Part shown: in pieces, positions 31,184 to 40,475 of the stretch
Numbering within the stretch: the first letter of the stretch is position 1
How the letters are laid out: the number at the start of each line of letters is the position of its first letter
From: Pseudomonas sp. PDM04
GTDB lineage: Bacteria > Pseudomonadota > Gammaproteobacteria > Pseudomonadales > Pseudomonadaceae
Direction: 5' to 3'
Length of the DNA stretch: 64,000 nt
NCBI RefSeq assembly: GCF_014851765.1
Contig: NZ_JACVAI010000006.1
Coordinates: forward strand, 434,001 to 498,000
The notes under the pieces: generated by a model
The model's input: only the letters and a program-made list of their open reading frames with translations
Told to the model about the DNA's origin: nothing
The model's database searches: none
Position numbers and translations under genes: made by a program

Positions 31184-32611
31184 TCATGAAGGAACAACCG
31201 GAGCCGGGGCGCGCAACGCGGCGCGACCGCGCTGCCTGAAGCTGAACAGGTAGCAGACCAGCCCGGCCAGGAAGCCGACACCCGAACCCAGACGGGCCCA
31301 GAACAACACTTGCAGGTGATCGACCGTGGCCATGAACGGCATGGCCAGACCATCGGCCTGCCAGCGTTGCAGGTAGACCTGAACGGCACCGGCAGCGGTG
31401 AGGAACAGAGTGATCGCCACCATCGACAGTGTCATCAGCCAGAAGCCCCAGATTTCCAGCGTCTGCGATCGTTCGTCACCGGCTTCACCCAGGCCGCGCA
31501 AGCGTGGCATGGCGTAGCTGATCAGCGTCATGACAATCATCGCGTAGGCACCGTAAAACGCCAGGTGACCATGAGCCGCCGTCAGTTGCGTACCGTGGGT
31601 GTAATAGTTGACCGGAGCCAGGGTGTGCAGGAAACCCCAGACGCCCGCCCCGAAAAACGCGGTGACCGTGGTGCCCTTGGCCCACAGGGTGGCCGCACGA
31701 TTGGGGTGTTGCCGACGACGTTTTTTCACCATGCTGAAGGCGAACATCACCATGGCCAGGAACGGCAGCGGCTCCATGGCAGAGAAGATCGAACCGACCC
31801 ACAGCCAGACCTCGGGTGCACCGATCCAGAAGAAGTGGTGACCGGTGCCGATGATCCCGGTAATCAGCGCCATCGCGATGATCACGTACAGCCATTTCTC
31901 CACCACTTCGCGGTCGACGCCGGTGATCTTGATCAGCACGAAGGCGAGCATCGAACCCATGATCAGTTCCCAGACGCCTTCCACCCACAGATGCACCACC
32001 CACCACCAGTAGAACTTGTCGCGGGCCAGGTTTTCAGGGTTGTAGAAGGAGAACAGGAAGAACACCGCAAGGCCGATCAACCCGGTCATCATGACCATGC
32101 TGACCGTGGTCTTGCGACCTTTGAGCAGGGTCATGCCGATGTTGTAGAGGAAGCCCAGGCAGACGACCACGATCCCCATCTTGGTGATGGTCGGCTGCTC
32201 CAGGAACTCGCGCCCCATGGTCGGCAACAGCTCGTTGTGGGTCAGCCGGGCCAGGCCCGCGTAGGGCACCAGCAGGTAGCCGAGGATCGTCAGCACACCC
32301 GCCACGGCGAACACCCAGAACAGCAGAATCGCCAGTTTCGGGCTGTGCAGCTCGCGGTCGGCCTCTTCCGGAATCAGGTAGTAGGCCGCCCCCATGAAGC
32401 CGAACAGCAGCCATACGATCAACAGGTTGGTGTGAACCATCCGCGCCACGTTGAAGGGAATGACCGGGAACAGGAAGTCGCCGATCACGTATTGCAGGCC
32501 CATGATCAAACCGAACAGCACCTGACCGAGGAACAGCATCAAGGCGAACACGAAGTACGGTTTGGCCACGGCTTGCGAGGCGAATTTCAGATGCGGATTA
32601 GCCATGCTCAT
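31184..32611 (-). CDS. norB: Nitric oxide reductase large subunit NorB
   Basis: The 12-helix heme-copper-superfamily subunit of cNOR that joins two NO to N2O. All metal ligands are present at P. aeruginosa numbering: H60 and H349 (heme b), H347 (heme b3), H207, H258 and H259 (FeB), and E211 near the FeB site, with E280 conserved. Length 475 residues. GGAGGG precedes the ATG at 32611 (MSMANPHLKFASQAVAKPYF); an ATG two codons later is also possible. It is 3 bp from the norC stop. Confidence 0.98.
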   Translation of the reverse strand: MSMANPHLKFASQAVAKPYFVFALMLFLGQVLFGLIMGLQYVIGDFLFPVIPFNVARMVHTNLLIVWLLFGFMGAAYYLIPEEADRELHSPKLAILLFWVFAVAGVLTILGYLLVPYAGLARLTHNELLPTMGREFLEQPTITKMGIVVVCLGFLYNIGMTLLKGRKTTVSMVMMTGLIGLAVFFLFSFYNPENLARDKFYWWWVVHLWVEGVWELIMGSMLAFVLIKITGVDREVVEKWLYVIIAMALITGIIGTGHHFFWIGAPEVWLWVGSIFSAMEPLPFLAMVMFAFSMVKKRRRQHPNRAATLWAKGTTVTAFFGAGVWGFLHTLAPVNYYTHGTQLTAAHGHLAFYGAYAMIVMTLISYAMPRLRGLGEAGDERSQTLEIWGFWLMTLSMVAITLFLTAAGAVQVYLQRWQADGLAMPFMATVDHLQVLFWARLGSGVGFLAGLVCYLFSFRQRGRAALRAPAPVVPS

Positions 32612-32614
32612 CTC

Positions 32615-33055
32615 TCAGCCCTCCTTGTTTGGCGGCCAGTTATTGGTATTGATCTTCGAGCTCCACTTGAGGAACTCGGAGAGGTCATTGACCTCCTGCT
32701 CCTTCAGGTTGAACTGAGGCATCGCTCGACGACCGGGTACGCCCAACGGCTGCATTTTCATCCACGCCTGGAGGAACGGCTTGAAGCCCTCCTCGCCGCC
32801 GCGACGCTGGAACACGTTGCCCAGCTCGGGCGCAAAGTAGGCACCCTCGCCCAGCAGCGTATGGCAGCCGATGCAGTTGTTTTGCTCCCAGACCGTCTTG
32901 CCGCGTATCACTGACTCGGTCAGTTGATCGGCATTGCTTCGTTGGGGAAAGGTCTGCTCTGTGTGGTAGGTCAAGGCCAGGAATATCAGGAAGAAGAACA
33001 CGCTTCCTCCGAAGTAGATATTCCTGGCCATGCCCTTGGTGAAGGTCTCTGACAT
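32615..33055 (-). CDS. norC: Nitric oxide reductase cytochrome c subunit NorC
   Basis: A 146-residue membrane-anchored cytochrome c: helix at about residues 14-31, heme motif CIGCHT (C61, C64, H65), and the Met ligand probably in RRAMPQFNL. It feeds electrons from periplasmic cytochromes or azurin to NorB. The ATG at 33055 gives the family start MSETFTKGMARNIYFGG; the long upstream in-frame reading has no support. First gene of norCB(D), with a perfect ANR/DNR box 58-71 bp upstream. Confidence 0.97.
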   Translation of the reverse strand: MSETFTKGMARNIYFGGSVFFFLIFLALTYHTEQTFPQRSNADQLTESVIRGKTVWEQNNCIGCHTLLGEGAYFAPELGNVFQRRGGEEGFKPFLQAWMKMQPLGVPGRRAMPQFNLKEQEVNDLSEFLKWSSKINTNNWPPNKEG

Positions 33056-33112
33056 GGTCGCTTCCTCATTGCTTGGCCCGTCCATGATAGGAAGCCGAGG
33101 GTCCAAACCCGC

Positions 33113-33126
33113 TTGATGGCAATCAA
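33113..33126 (-). promoter_or_regulatory. ANR/DNR box upstream of norCB
   Basis: TTGATGGCAATCAA is a perfect box; the expected start near 33078 leaves a ~23-nt leader to norC. This is the only clear signal in the gap 33056-33174. Confidence 0.85.
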
Positions 33127-33174
33127 GAAAATCAGATGGTTTTACTCGGGTATAGGCCAGGCAGAGCATTGCGC

Positions 33175-33435
33175 TTATCCGCGCAGGGTCACCAGCGTCA
33201 GCCCGACCAGGACCGCCAGGACCAACGCCCAGGCCAGCATCAGCCGGCGCCACAAGCGCGGCGCCCGGCGCAGCTCCATGAAGCCTTCGGTGATCAGCCA
33301 GGCCTTGCCCACCGCCACCAGCAGGATGGCCACCGACAGCAGCCAGGTGGCACCGGAATGCGCCAGCAACACCGTGCACACGCTCAATATGGCCAGCGCG
33401 GCCCAGCAGAGCCACAACAACCGGGAAGCCGACAT
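33175..33435 (-). CDS. norF: NorF/NirP small membrane protein (cytochrome oxidase subunit IV-like)
   Basis: An 86-residue protein with three hydrophobic helices, the size and layout of the NorF/NirP family (cytochrome c oxidase subunit IV-like). It helps NO reductase activity in Paracoccus. The ATG at 33435 (MSASRLLWLCWAAL) is chosen because the upstream in-frame extension overlaps norE entirely. It starts 11 bp after the norE stop and is the last gene of nirQ-norE-norF. In P. aeruginosa the same unit is called nirQOP. Confidence 0.85.
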   Translation of the reverse strand: MSASRLLWLCWAALAILSVCTVLLAHSGATWLLSVAILLVAVGKAWLITEGFMELRRAPRLWRRLMLAWALVLAVLVGLTLVTLRG

Positions 33436-33446
33436 AAGCCCTCGCC

Positions 33447-34034
33447 TCAATTCAGTACGTAGACCAGTGGAAACAGCACCACCCAGATCAGGTCGACCAT
33501 GTGCCAATACAGCACACCGGATTCGAAACCGCTGCGATTGCTCGCGCCGAACAGTCCTCTTCGGCAACGCATGGCCAGCCACCCAAGGATGCACATGCCC
33601 AGCAGCACGTGGACAAAATGAAACCCGGTGAGAATCCAGTAGAGGGTAAAAAAGGTGTTGTGCTCCATGCCCAGCCCGGTGGCCAGCAAATGCCGGTACT
33701 CGGTGAGTTTCAACACGACATAGACACTGGCGGCCAGCAGCGCCGCCAGCAGGAGCACCGCGCCGCGACGGGGCTGCGAGTGCCGGACCTGCTCCTGCGC
33801 CAGCGCGGCAAACAGGCCGGCGGTGAGCAGGCTGAGGGTCATCGCCAGCCCGGTGGAGGCGTCCAGCAAGGCGCGACTGTCGGCGAACAGTTGCGGCTTG
33901 ATGGCCTGGGTCACGGCGAACGCCAGGATCAACAAGGCGAACACCGACAGCTCGGCGAGTATGAAAAACCACATCGCCAGGTCGCCCGGCAGATGGCCGG
34001 GCGACCCGGGGGTGGATTCAACCGAAGTGGACAT
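33447..34034 (-). CDS. norE: NorE/NirO, cytochrome c oxidase subunit III-like protein
   Basis: A 195-residue five-helix protein of the cytochrome c oxidase subunit III family (LPGDLAMWFFILAELSVFALL; TLYWILTGFHFVHVLLGM; YWHMVDLIWVVLFPLVYVL). It is not a catalytic subunit of NOR but supports its activity or stability. It overlaps the nirQ 3-prime end by 17 bp, which implies coupling. Confidence 0.93.
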   Translation of the reverse strand: MSTSVESTPGSPGHLPGDLAMWFFILAELSVFALLILAFAVTQAIKPQLFADSRALLDASTGLAMTLSLLTAGLFAALAQEQVRHSQPRRGAVLLLAALLAASVYVVLKLTEYRHLLATGLGMEHNTFFTLYWILTGFHFVHVLLGMCILGWLAMRCRRGLFGASNRSGFESGVLYWHMVDLIWVVLFPLVYVLN

Positions 34035-34821
34035 CGACCACGCCCATCAACGCCGCGACGGTCAGCGGATCGTCGCTCAACGGTTCGGCCAGGCAGGCCA
34101 GGCAGGCCTCTCGCGGGCTCATGCCGGAGCGGATCATGCGCGCGGTGAAAATCAGCAGGCGGGTCGAGGCGACTTCTTCCAGGTCATGCTGGTCGAGCCT
34201 GCGCAACGCCTGCCCCAGCTTGACCACTTGCGCCGCCAGCGCGCTGTCCACCTGGGCTTCGCGGGCGACGATGCGCTCTTCCTCGGCCACCGGCGGATAG
34301 TCGAAACGCATCGCCACGAAACGCTGGCGGGTGCTGGGCTTCATGCCCTTGAGCAGGTTCTGGTAACCCGGGTTGTACGACACCACCAGCATGAAAGACG
34401 GCGGCGCCTTCAGCACTTCACCGGTGCGTTCGAGGAACAGCTCACGACGATCATCGGCCAGCGGGTGCAACACCACCGCCGTGTCCTGGCGCGCCTCGAC
34501 CACTTCGTCGAGGTAGCAGATGCCGCCCTCGCGCACCGCACGGGTCAGCGGCCCGTCCTGCCACCAGGTGCCCTGGGCGCCGATCAGGTGCCGGCCGATC
34601 AGGTCGGCCGCGCTCAAATCGTCGTGGCAGGCAACGGTGTACAGCGGCAGGTTCAAGCGGTGTGCCATGTGCTGGACGAAACGGGTCTTGCCGCACCCGG
34701 TCGGGCCTTTTATCAACACCGGCATGCCGTGATGCCAGGCCTGTTCGAACAGCGCCTGCTCATTGTTGAGTGGTTGGTAGAAGGGTTCGGTGTGGATTGC
34801 GCGTGACTGGCTGGGGTCCAT
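34018..34821 (-). CDS. nirQ: MoxR-type AAA+ ATPase NirQ/NorQ
   Basis: A 267-residue ATPase with Walker A GPTGCGKT (about residues 39-46), Walker B GICYLDEV, and the MoxR-family VSYNPGYQNLLKGMKPSTRQRF segment. With the VWA protein NorD it remodels NorCB for metal insertion. It is divergent from nirS with an ANR/DNR box between, as in P. aeruginosa and P. stutzeri, and leads the nirQ-norE-norF unit. Confidence 0.95.
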   Translation of the reverse strand: MDPSQSRAIHTEPFYQPLNNEQALFEQAWHHGMPVLIKGPTGCGKTRFVQHMAHRLNLPLYTVACHDDLSAADLIGRHLIGAQGTWWQDGPLTRAVREGGICYLDEVVEARQDTAVVLHPLADDRRELFLERTGEVLKAPPSFMLVVSYNPGYQNLLKGMKPSTRQRFVAMRFDYPPVAEEERIVAREAQVDSALAAQVVKLGQALRRLDQHDLEEVASTRLLIFTARMIRSGMSPREACLACLAEPLSDDPLTVAALMGVVDVHFG

Positions 34822-34902
34822 GAAGCACCTGATTCGACAACGGATTCGAGGAACACGCTACGAGCCCCTGCGACAACTTGGCAAGCACCACGGCCGGCAA
34901 AC

Positions 34903-34916
34903 TTGATCACCGTCAA
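34903..34916. promoter_or_regulatory. ANR/DNR box between nirQ and nirS
   Basis: TTGATCACCGTCAA has one mismatch from the perfect box. It lies 104 bp before nirS and 81 bp before nirQ and may serve both. It is the single recognisable site in the gap 34822-35020. Confidence 0.75.
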
Positions 34917-35020
34917 GCAGCCTTTGGCGTGCGCCGGCATAGCCTTGCAACGCACTAAGAACCTGCGTCCTGTGCTGTCGTCTGGGCACATAGAAGAGGT
35001 CCAGCCTGAGGAGAAATGGA

Positions 35021-36706
35021 ATGCTGATCAGTAATAGAAAAACGTTAGCTGTGACTGCCGCCACACTGTTTTCAACACTCGCCATGAGCCACGCCGTCGG
35101 GGCCGGCGAAGCCGCTCCCGCTGTGGCGAAAGCGGCCCTGGTGACCAGCGCCGGCGCGCCGGACATGAGCCAGGCCGAGTTCGACTCATCCAAGGAAATC
35201 TACTTCCAGCGCTGCGCCGGTTGCCACGGCGTGCTGCGCAAGGGTGCCACCGGCAAGCCACTGACGCCGGACATTACCCAGTCTCGCGGCCAGGCGTACC
35301 TGGAAGCCCTGATCACCTACGGCTCGCCAGCGGGCATGCCGAACTGGGGCACGTCCAATGCGCTGACCAAGGAGCAGATCACCTCCATGGCCAAGTTCGT
35401 CCAGCACACGCCGCCGACTCCGCCGGAATGGGGCATGGCCGAGACGCTGAAGACCTGGAAAGTGCTGGTCAAGCCAGAAGACCGGCCGAAGAAGCAGTTG
35501 AGCAAACTCAACCTGCCCAACCTGTTCTCGGTGACCTTGCGCGACGACGGCAAGATCGCCCTGATCGACGGTGACAGCAAGAAAATCGTCAAGCTGATCG
35601 AGACCGGGTATGCGGTGCACATCTCGCGGATTTCCGCATCCGGTCGCTACCTGCTGGTGATTGGTCGCGACGCCCGCATCGACATGATCGACCTCTGGCC
35701 GGCGGAGCCGACCAAGGTCGCGGAAGTCAAGGTGGGCATCGAAGCACGCTCGGTGGAGACCTCCAAGTTCAAGGGCTACGAGGACAAATACACCATCGCC
35801 GGTTCCTACTGGCCGCCGCAGTTCACCATCATGGACGGCGAAACCCTGGAGCCGAAACAGATCGTCTCGACCCGAGGCATGACCGTCGACAAGCAGGAAT
35901 ATCACCCGGAGCCAAGGGTCGCGGCGATCATCGCCTCCCACGAATGGCCTGAGTTCATCGTCAACGTCAAGGAAACCGGCAAGGTCATGCTGGTCAATTA
36001 CGAAGACATCAAGAACCTCAACATCACCTACATCGACGCCGCGCCGTTCCTGCATGACGGTGGCTGGGACAGCTCCCATCGCTACTTCATGACCGCCGCC
36101 AACAACTCCAACAAGGTCGCCGTGATCGACTCCAAGGATCGCAAGCTGACCTCGCTGGTGGACGTGGGCAAGATCCCGCACCCGGGCCGTGGCGCCAACT
36201 TCACCCACCCGACCTACGGACCGGTGTGGGCCACCAGCCACCTGGGTGACGAGGGCATTTCATTGATCGGCACCGACCCGGCCAAACACCCGCAATACGC
36301 CTGGAAACAAGTGGCCTCGATCAAGGGTCAGGGCGGTGGTTCGCTGTTCATCAAGACCCACCCCAACTCCCGTCACCTGTACGTCGACACCACCCTCAAC
36401 CCGGACGCCAAGATCAGTCAGTCGGTGGCGGTGTTCAACATCGACAAGCTCGATGCCGGCTTCACCGTGCTGCCGATTGCCGAATGGTCGGGCATCAAGG
36501 AAGGCGCGATGCGCGTCGTGCAACCGGAATACAACAAGGCCGGCGACGAGGTCTGGTTCTCCGTGTGGAGTGGTCAGTCGGATGAATCCGCACTGGTGGT
36601 GATCGACGACAAAACGCTGAAGCTGAAATCGGTCATCAAGGACAAGCGCCTGATCACACCGACCGGAAAATTCAACGTTTACAACACCCAACACGACATC
36701 TATTGA
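35021..36706 (+). CDS. nirS: Cytochrome cd1 nitrite reductase NirS
   Basis: Periplasmic homodimer reducing nitrite to NO. A Sec signal peptide (cut near residue 28, AVGA) is followed by a cytochrome c domain (CAGCHG: C65, C68, H69) and an eight-blade heme d1 propeller holding the conserved active-site His (ASHEWPEF and HPGRGANFTHP). The length of 561 residues is usual. GAGGAG precedes the ATG. It leads a plus-strand run of eleven genes ending at nirN that supplies its cofactor and electron donors. Confidence 0.98.
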   Translation: MLISNRKTLAVTAATLFSTLAMSHAVGAGEAAPAVAKAALVTSAGAPDMSQAEFDSSKEIYFQRCAGCHGVLRKGATGKPLTPDITQSRGQAYLEALITYGSPAGMPNWGTSNALTKEQITSMAKFVQHTPPTPPEWGMAETLKTWKVLVKPEDRPKKQLSKLNLPNLFSVTLRDDGKIALIDGDSKKIVKLIETGYAVHISRISASGRYLLVIGRDARIDMIDLWPAEPTKVAEVKVGIEARSVETSKFKGYEDKYTIAGSYWPPQFTIMDGETLEPKQIVSTRGMTVDKQEYHPEPRVAAIIASHEWPEFIVNVKETGKVMLVNYEDIKNLNITYIDAAPFLHDGGWDSSHRYFMTAANNSNKVAVIDSKDRKLTSLVDVGKIPHPGRGANFTHPTYGPVWATSHLGDEGISLIGTDPAKHPQYAWKQVASIKGQGGGSLFIKTHPNSRHLYVDTTLNPDAKISQSVAVFNIDKLDAGFTVLPIAEWSGIKEGAMRVVQPEYNKAGDEVWFSVWSGQSDESALVVIDDKTLKLKSVIKDKRLITPTGKFNVYNTQHDIY

Positions 36707-36730
36707 GCTTCATCAATACAAGGAAACACC

Positions 36731-37045
36731 ATGAAAAATACTCTGCTTTCACTGTTCGCCCTGACCGCCGCGCTCAGCGTGCAACCGGCCATGGCAGACG
36801 ACGCTCTGGCGTTGTTCAAGAGCAAGCCGTGCGCGGCCTGCCACTCGATCGACAGCAAACTGGTCGGCCCGGCGCTCAAGGACGTCGCGGCGAAAAATGC
36901 CGGGGTCGCCGGTGCTGCGGACACCCTGGCCAACCACATCAAGAACGGTACGCAAGGCAACTGGGGCGCGATGCCGATGCCGGCCAACCCGGTGACCGAT
37001 GAAGAAGCGAAAACCCTGGCGAACTGGGTACTGAGTCTCAAATAA
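36731..37045 (+). CDS. nirM: Cytochrome c551 NirM
   Basis: A 104-residue precursor with a 22-residue Sec signal and a mature ~82-residue cytochrome c551. The heme motif is CAACHS (C34, C37, H38) and the Met ligand lies in NWGAMPMPANP. It donates electrons to NirS in the periplasm and can also serve other reductases. It follows nirS after 24 bp, with AAGGA upstream. Confidence 0.96.
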   Translation: MKNTLLSLFALTAALSVQPAMADDALALFKSKPCAACHSIDSKLVGPALKDVAAKNAGVAGAADTLANHIKNGTQGNWGAMPMPANPVTDEEAKTLANWVLSLK

Positions 37046-37061
37046 CCAATGGGAGGGCGTC

Positions 37062-37388
37062 ATGAACATCTACCGACACATTGTCGTCCTGGCGGCCCTC
37101 CTGCTCTTTTGCGCAACCTCGGTTGCCTCGCCTGACGCCCCGCGCCAGGCCCGACTTGAACACCTGCTGGTCCAGGATTGCGGCGCCTGCCATGGCCTGC
37201 ACATGACCGGCGGACTCGGCCCGGCGCTGACACGCTCGGCATTGGCCGGAAAATCCAGGGACAGCCTGATTGCCACCGTCACCCTAGGCCGGCCTGGCAC
37301 CGCCATGCCCGGCTGGGCCCCGTTGCTCGGCCCCGACGACATCGGCTGGCTGGTCGACCTCCTACTCCAGGGATACCCCGCACTATGA
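37062..37388 (+). CDS. nirC: c-type cytochrome NirC
   Basis: A 108-residue precursor with a Sec signal and one heme motif CGACHG (C40, C43, H44); a Met ligand is likely in GTAMPGWAPLL. NirC can pass electrons to NirS and is thought to take part in d1 heme maturation. Its stop overlaps the nirF ATG (ATGA). Confidence 0.94.
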   Translation: MNIYRHIVVLAALLLFCATSVASPDAPRQARLEHLLVQDCGACHGLHMTGGLGPALTRSALAGKSRDSLIATVTLGRPGTAMPGWAPLLGPDDIGWLVDLLLQGYPAL

Positions 37389-38563
37389 TCCGTACCTTTC
37401 TGCTGTCGGCAGCCGCCAGTCTGCTGTTGTCCGGCTGTGCCCAACCACCGCTGCGGGGCACCGGCGATCTCGGTGTAGTGGTCGAACGCGCCACCGGCAG
37501 CGTGCAGATCATCGAAAGCGACACCCGCACGGCGCTGGCGCGGCTCGAGGGCCTGGGCGACCTGTCCCATGCCTCGGTGGTGTATTCGCGTGACCAGCGC
37601 TACGCCTATGTATTCGGTCGCGACGGCGGGTTGAGCAAGATCGACCTGTTGACCCAGCGCATCGAGCAGCGTGTGATCCAGGGCGGTAACGCCATTGGCG
37701 GCGCCATCAGCCAGGACGGCAAACTGATCGCCGTGTCCAACTACGTGCCCGGCGGGGTCAAGGTGTTCGATGCCCGGACCCTGGAGCAAGTGGCGGACAT
37801 CCCGGCCACGCCGCTGGGCGATGGCAGCAAACGCTCACGCACCGTCGGGCTGGTGGACGCGCCCGGGCAGCGATTCGTGTTCAGCCTGTTCGATACCGGC
37901 GAGATCTGGATCGCCGACTTCAGCCAGGGCACCACGCCGCAGATCAGTCGTTACACCGGCATTGGCCAACAACCCTATGACGCGCTGATCACCCCGGACG
38001 GCCGCTATTACATGGCCGGACTGTTCGGTGAAGACGGCATGGCACAACTCGACCTCTGGCACCCCGAACGCGGCGTGCAACGCGTGCTCGGCGACTACGG
38101 GCGCGGCCAGGCGAAGCTGCCGGTCTACAAGATGCCGCACCTGGAAGGCTGGGCGGTCGCCGACAACCAGGCATTCGTGCCGGCGGTCGGGCGCCACCAG
38201 GTGCTGGTGATGGATGCGCGCACCTGGAAACAGACCGCCGCCATTGCCGTCGCCGGCCAACCGGTATTCGTGACTTCGCGCCCCGACGGTCGGCAGCTGT
38301 GGGTCAACTTCGCCTATCCGGACAACGACCGGGTCCAGGTCATCGACACCGAAACCCACGCCGTGGTCGCCGACCTGCGCCCAGGACCTGCGGTGCTGCA
38401 CATGGAGTTCACCGCGCGGGGCGACCAGTTGTGGCTGTCGCTGCGCGATGGCGATCAGGTGCAGGTCTGGGACCCCTACAGCCTTAAGCCGATCAGCACC
38501 CTCCCCGCCAGCGCGCCGAGCGGCATTTTCTTCAGCAGCCGTGCACAAAAAATGGGTTATTGA
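37385..38563 (+). CDS. nirF: Heme d1 biosynthesis protein NirF (lipoprotein)
   Basis: A 392-residue beta-propeller related to the d1 domain of NirS. The N-terminus has a lipobox (LLLSGC, Cys18), so it is predicted to be lipid-anchored in the periplasm. NirF acts late in d1 synthesis. The ATG at 37385 is coupled to the nirC stop; a longer in-frame reading from 37178 lies inside nirC. Confidence 0.96.
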   Translation: MIRTFLLSAAASLLLSGCAQPPLRGTGDLGVVVERATGSVQIIESDTRTALARLEGLGDLSHASVVYSRDQRYAYVFGRDGGLSKIDLLTQRIEQRVIQGGNAIGGAISQDGKLIAVSNYVPGGVKVFDARTLEQVADIPATPLGDGSKRSRTVGLVDAPGQRFVFSLFDTGEIWIADFSQGTTPQISRYTGIGQQPYDALITPDGRYYMAGLFGEDGMAQLDLWHPERGVQRVLGDYGRGQAKLPVYKMPHLEGWAVADNQAFVPAVGRHQVLVMDARTWKQTAAIAVAGQPVFVTSRPDGRQLWVNFAYPDNDRVQVIDTETHAVVADLRPGPAVLHMEFTARGDQLWLSLRDGDQVQVWDPYSLKPISTLPASAPSGIFFSSRAQKMGY

Positions 38564-38564
38564 C

Positions 38565-39035
38565 ATGGACCTCGACCTGCTCAGCCGTCAACTGATCGAC
38601 CGTTTCCAGCACGGCATGCCGCTGTGCGCCGAACCCTATCGAGCAATGGCCCAGGTGCTGGGTTGCACCGAAGCCCAGGTCATGGCCTGTCTGCAACGCC
38701 TGGAACTGGCCGGGGCCCTGTCGCGCATCGGCCCGGTGTTCGAACACAGCCGCGCCGGCGCCAGTACCCTCGCCGCCCTTGCCGTGCCCGCCGAACGCCT
38801 GCACCAGGTCGCCGAACGCGTCAGCCAGTACCCCGAGGTCAATCACAATTACGCACGCGAACATCACTACAACCTGTGGTTCGTGCTGACCGGCCCCAAC
38901 CGCCAACACATCGAGCGCGTGCTCGAGGAACTGGAGCGCGACACCGGCCTCACCCCGCTGGACCTGCCGATGCTCACCGCCTACCGCATCGACCTCGGTT
39001 TCGCCCTGGGAGACAGCCCATGCAAGCGGGTCTGA
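38565..39035 (+). CDS. nirD: Siroheme decarboxylase subunit NirD (Lrp/AsnC-like)
   Basis: A 156-residue protein with an AsnC/Lrp-like fold (HTH ~5-45, then an alpha-beta domain with NYAREHHYNLWFVLTG). With NirL, NirG and NirH it decarboxylates siroheme to 12,18-didecarboxysiroheme. It starts 1 bp after the nirF stop and overlaps nirL by 16 bp. Not to be confused with the assimilatory NirD at 62018. Confidence 0.95.
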   Translation: MDLDLLSRQLIDRFQHGMPLCAEPYRAMAQVLGCTEAQVMACLQRLELAGALSRIGPVFEHSRAGASTLAALAVPAERLHQVAERVSQYPEVNHNYAREHHYNLWFVLTGPNRQHIERVLEELERDTGLTPLDLPMLTAYRIDLGFALGDSPCKRV

Positions 39036-39535
39036 CCCCTCGGCAGGCAACCGCCCTGCGTCGTCACCTGGAGGCTGGCTTACCGCACGTTTCGCGGCCC
39101 TACCAGGCCCTCGCCGAACGGATCAACGCCGACGAACAGGGCGTGCTCGAGCAAATGCGCCAGTGGCACGAGCAGGGGCTGTTCCGCCGGGTCGGCCTGG
39201 TGCTCAACCATCGTGCCCTGGGGTTCACCGCCAACGCCATGCTGGTGCTGGATGTGCCGGACGCGTTGATCGACGAAGTCGGTCAGCGCCTGGGTGGCAC
39301 GCCCGATGTCAGCCTCTGCTATCAACGGCCACGGCGCTTGCCGCAATGGCGCTACAACCTGTTCTGCATGGTTCACGGTCGGCAACGCGAGCGTGTCGAG
39401 GCGCACATCCAGACCCTGCTGGCCGAACACCTGCTGAGCGACCTGCCCCACCAACTGCTGTTCAGCACCCACGCGTTCAAGCAATGCGGCGGGCGCTTCG
39501 CACCCACGATTCCAGGAACCCATCCCCATGGATGA
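39020..39535 (+). CDS. nirL: Siroheme decarboxylase subunit NirL
   Basis: A 171-residue Lrp/AsnC-like homolog of NirD, NirG and NirH, with the RRLPQWRYNLFCMVHGR motif shared with NirH. The ATG at 39020 lies inside the nirD end. The longer in-frame reading from 38624 is a shadow across nirD. It overlaps nirG by 8 bp. Confidence 0.94.
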   Translation: MQAGLTPRQATALRRHLEAGLPHVSRPYQALAERINADEQGVLEQMRQWHEQGLFRRVGLVLNHRALGFTANAMLVLDVPDALIDEVGQRLGGTPDVSLCYQRPRRLPQWRYNLFCMVHGRQRERVEAHIQTLLAEHLLSDLPHQLLFSTHAFKQCGGRFAPTIPGTHPHG

Positions 39536-39971
39536 TCTCGACCGCCGCTTGATCAATCGCCTGCAACTGGGCCTGCCACTGGTGCGCCACCCCTGGAAAG
39601 CCCTGGCCGCCGAACTGCACAGCAGCGACAGCGAGTTGCTCGACCGCCTGCACCGGCTGCTCGAGGACGGCTTGCTCACCCGTTTCGGGCCGATGTTCGA
39701 CATCGAGCAGTTGGGCGGCGCCTTCACCCTCGCGGCGCTGGCGGTGCCCGAGGAGCGCTTCGACGAAGTGGCCGAGCAACTGCATGCCCTGCCCGAGGTG
39801 GCGCACAACTATCGACGCGAACACCCATGGAACATGTGGTTCGTCCTCGCCTGCGCCACTGAACAACGCCTCGGCGACACCCTGCAGCACATCGAAACCC
39901 TGACCGGCCTGCCGTTGCTCAATCTGCCCAAAGAGGAGACTTACCATGTCGGTCTGTATTTCCCGGTCTGA
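39528..39971 (+). CDS. nirG: Siroheme decarboxylase subunit NirG
   Basis: A 147-residue member of the NirDLGH set, most like NirD (GPMFDIEQLGGAFTLAALAVPEERFDEVAEQL and NYRREHPWNMWFVLA). It overlaps nirL by 8 bp and nirH by 26 bp. The four genes remain separate here, unlike the fused nirDL of some denitrifiers. Confidence 0.95.
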   Translation: MDDLDRRLINRLQLGLPLVRHPWKALAAELHSSDSELLDRLHRLLEDGLLTRFGPMFDIEQLGGAFTLAALAVPEERFDEVAEQLHALPEVAHNYRREHPWNMWFVLACATEQRLGDTLQHIETLTGLPLLNLPKEETYHVGLYFPV

Positions 39972-40449
39972 AGACCTCCTGGCCCACCGCCTGATCGAAC
40001 TGACCCAGGCCGGCCTGCCGCTGCTCGAAGACCCTTGGGCCTGGCTCGCCGAACAATTGGACCTGAGCGTCGAATCGACCCTGGAGCTGCTCAAGCGCCT
40101 GCAAGCCGAGGGCGCCATCCGGCGCATCGCCGCCGTGCCCAACCACTATCGCCTGGGCTATCGCTTCAACGGCATGACGGTCTGGGATGTGCGCGACGCA
40201 GAGATGCCACGCCTCGGTGCGCTGCTCGGTGCGCAACCCTTCGTCAGTCATTGCTATCGCCGCCCACGCCGTACCGACTGGCGCTACAACCTGTTCGCCA
40301 TGGTGCACGGGCGCAGCAGCGAGGAAATCGACAGCTACCGCGAGCACCTGCGCTACCTGCTGGGCGACGCCTGCAGCGCCGATGAAATGCTGGTCAGCAG
40401 CCGCATCCTGAAGAAAACCGGCCTGCGCCTGCCGCCCACCTCACTCTAG
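39946..40449 (+). CDS. nirH: Siroheme decarboxylase subunit NirH
   Basis: A 167-residue NirL-like subunit (AAVPNHYRLGYRFNGMTVWDV; RRPRRTDWRYNLFAMVHGR). It overlaps nirG by 26 bp; an internal ATG would remove the overlap but would also remove the HTH. Completes the siroheme decarboxylase set. Confidence 0.94.
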   Translation: MSVCISRSEDLLAHRLIELTQAGLPLLEDPWAWLAEQLDLSVESTLELLKRLQAEGAIRRIAAVPNHYRLGYRFNGMTVWDVRDAEMPRLGALLGAQPFVSHCYRRPRRTDWRYNLFAMVHGRSSEEIDSYREHLRYLLGDACSADEMLVSSRILKKTGLRLPPTSL

Positions 40450-40475
40450 ACACACGCCGACTCAAGGAGAGCTGC